Below, piece by piece: positions 63,619-64,000 of a stretch of DNA of 64,000 bases. The DNA is from Brevibacterium rongguiense (GTDB lineage: Bacteria; Actinomycetota; Actinomycetes; Actinomycetales; Brevibacteriaceae). Within the stretch, counting starts at the first letter, position 1. Every line of letters begins with the position of its first letter. The DNA is taken from positions 1-64,000 of the forward strand of contig NZ_WWEQ01000006.1 of the NCBI RefSeq assembly GCF_009857845.1, written 5' to 3'. The position numbers and the translations under genes were made by a program. The notes under the pieces are model-generated. The model ran no database searches. It saw only the letters and a program-made list of their open reading frames with translations, and was not told the DNA's origin.

Positions 63619-64000
63619 GTGCGGATTCGGGTCCTCTCGGTGCCATCGACCCACCCCTACGTCGATGCCGCGATCGAGGCGGCCCACGTGGAGCGCGTGC
63701 CGCTCGCACCGGGTGTCCAGGACGCCCCGGAGTCCGCCTGGCGCGCCTCCCCCGCGTTCGACCCCAGCTGGGTCGCGGCGAACGCCCACCGCTTCGATGT
63801 CTGCCACGTGCACTTCGGCTTCGAGGGCTTCACCCGCGAGCAGCTGAGCGCGTTCTGCGCCGCGCTGCGCGCGCACCGCAAGCCCCTCGTGCTCACCGTG
63901 CACGACCTGGACAACCCCCAGCTCGCCGCCGCGGAGCAGGAGGCGTTCCGCGAGCGCCTGGGCCTGCTCGTCGTCGCAGCCGCCGAGGTCCTCACGCTCA
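63619..64000 (+). CDS. Glycosyltransferase, family 4-like, N-terminal part (cut by window edge)
   Basis: The 127 visible residues form the first lobe of a GT-B enzyme: a beta strand IRVLSVPSTHPYVDA, then CHVHFGFEG with a D-x-C-H-V-H-x-G-F pattern, and LVLTVHDLDNP, typical of GT4-type N-lobes. The gene runs off the window, so the catalytic lobe is not seen. The GTG at 63619 (GGCAGG upstream) is preferred to the ATG at 63604. It is divergent from the glycan operon and probably acts in the same pathway. Confidence 0.7.
   Translation, partial: MRIRVLSVPSTHPYVDAAIEAAHVERVPLAPGVQDAPESAWRASPAFDPSWVAANAHRFDVCHVHFGFEGFTREQLSAFCAALRAHRKPLVLTVHDLDNPQLAAAEQEAFRERLGLLVVAAAEVLTL

Overview
The window is about 73% G+C, with actinobacterial-style Shine-Dalgarno sites, frequent GTG starts, many 4-bp gene overlaps, and several genes that look leaderless (a TANNNT-like -10 box 6-7 nt before the start codon). 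Gene content fits a high-GC actinomycete, probably order Micrococcales and near Brevibacterium: a DyP peroxidase/encapsulin pair, a DUF222-HNH protein, a glycine riboswitch with a gcv operon, and a histidine-utilisation cluster. The genus is inference. No tRNA, rRNA, CRISPR array, integrase or transposase was found.

Layout. 1-4.1 kb: tail of an FAD monooxygenase, then DyP peroxidase with a C-terminal encapsulation peptide, encapsulin shell protein, and a PLP aminotransferase. 4.2-13 kb: a sugar-porter MFS gene and a convergent serine hydrolase, separated by a 5.7-kb islet (lone Cache-domain protein, GntR regulator, polyamine-type ABC transporter) bounded by a perfect 50-bp direct repeat. 13-17.7 kb: Zn alcohol dehydrogenase, a frameshifted AGCS amino-acid symporter, an EamA exporter with a doubtful 5' end, and a divergent LysR regulator. 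17.8-24.2 kb: glycine riboswitch followed by gcvP-gcvT-gcvH-sdaA, a route from glycine to serine to pyruvate. 24.3-32.3 kb: amidohydrolase, inositol-monophosphatase-like protein, small HTH protein, FAD/Fe-S oxidoreductase, and DUF222-HNH nuclease.

32.3-34.3 kb: a gene-poor stretch with a degenerate 24-bp tandem repeat array, a VOC protein and a universal stress protein. 34.5-39.5 kb: a siderophore uptake operon (ATPase, lipoprotein, fused double permease, siderophore-interacting reductase) behind a promoter overlapped by a DtxR/IdeR-like box. 39.7-47.4 kb: Ser/Gly-linker lipoprotein, an orphan N6-adenine/N4-cytosine-type DNA methyltransferase, thioesterase, amidase, HAD protein, racemase, HdeD-like membrane protein, and a FolC-like ligase. 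47.4-53.6 kb: an IclR regulator and hutF, M20-type amidohydrolase, hutH, hutI, converting histidine to glutamate apart from the urocanase step, which is not in the window. 54-58.8 kb: AMACR-like CoA transferase, NAD-binding protein, flavin-fold stress protein, CPBP protease, and small conserved proteins. 58.7-64 kb: a membrane protein, two glycosyltransferases and a WcbI-type protein in one operon, with a divergent glycosyltransferase running off the right edge, suggesting a cell-surface glycan locus.

Most individual genes belong to known families. The least explained structures are the 50-bp-repeat-bounded transport islet with its symmetric operator, the 24-bp repeat array, the hut cluster using an M20 enzyme where HutG is expected, and the long glycosyltransferase that joins two GT folds.
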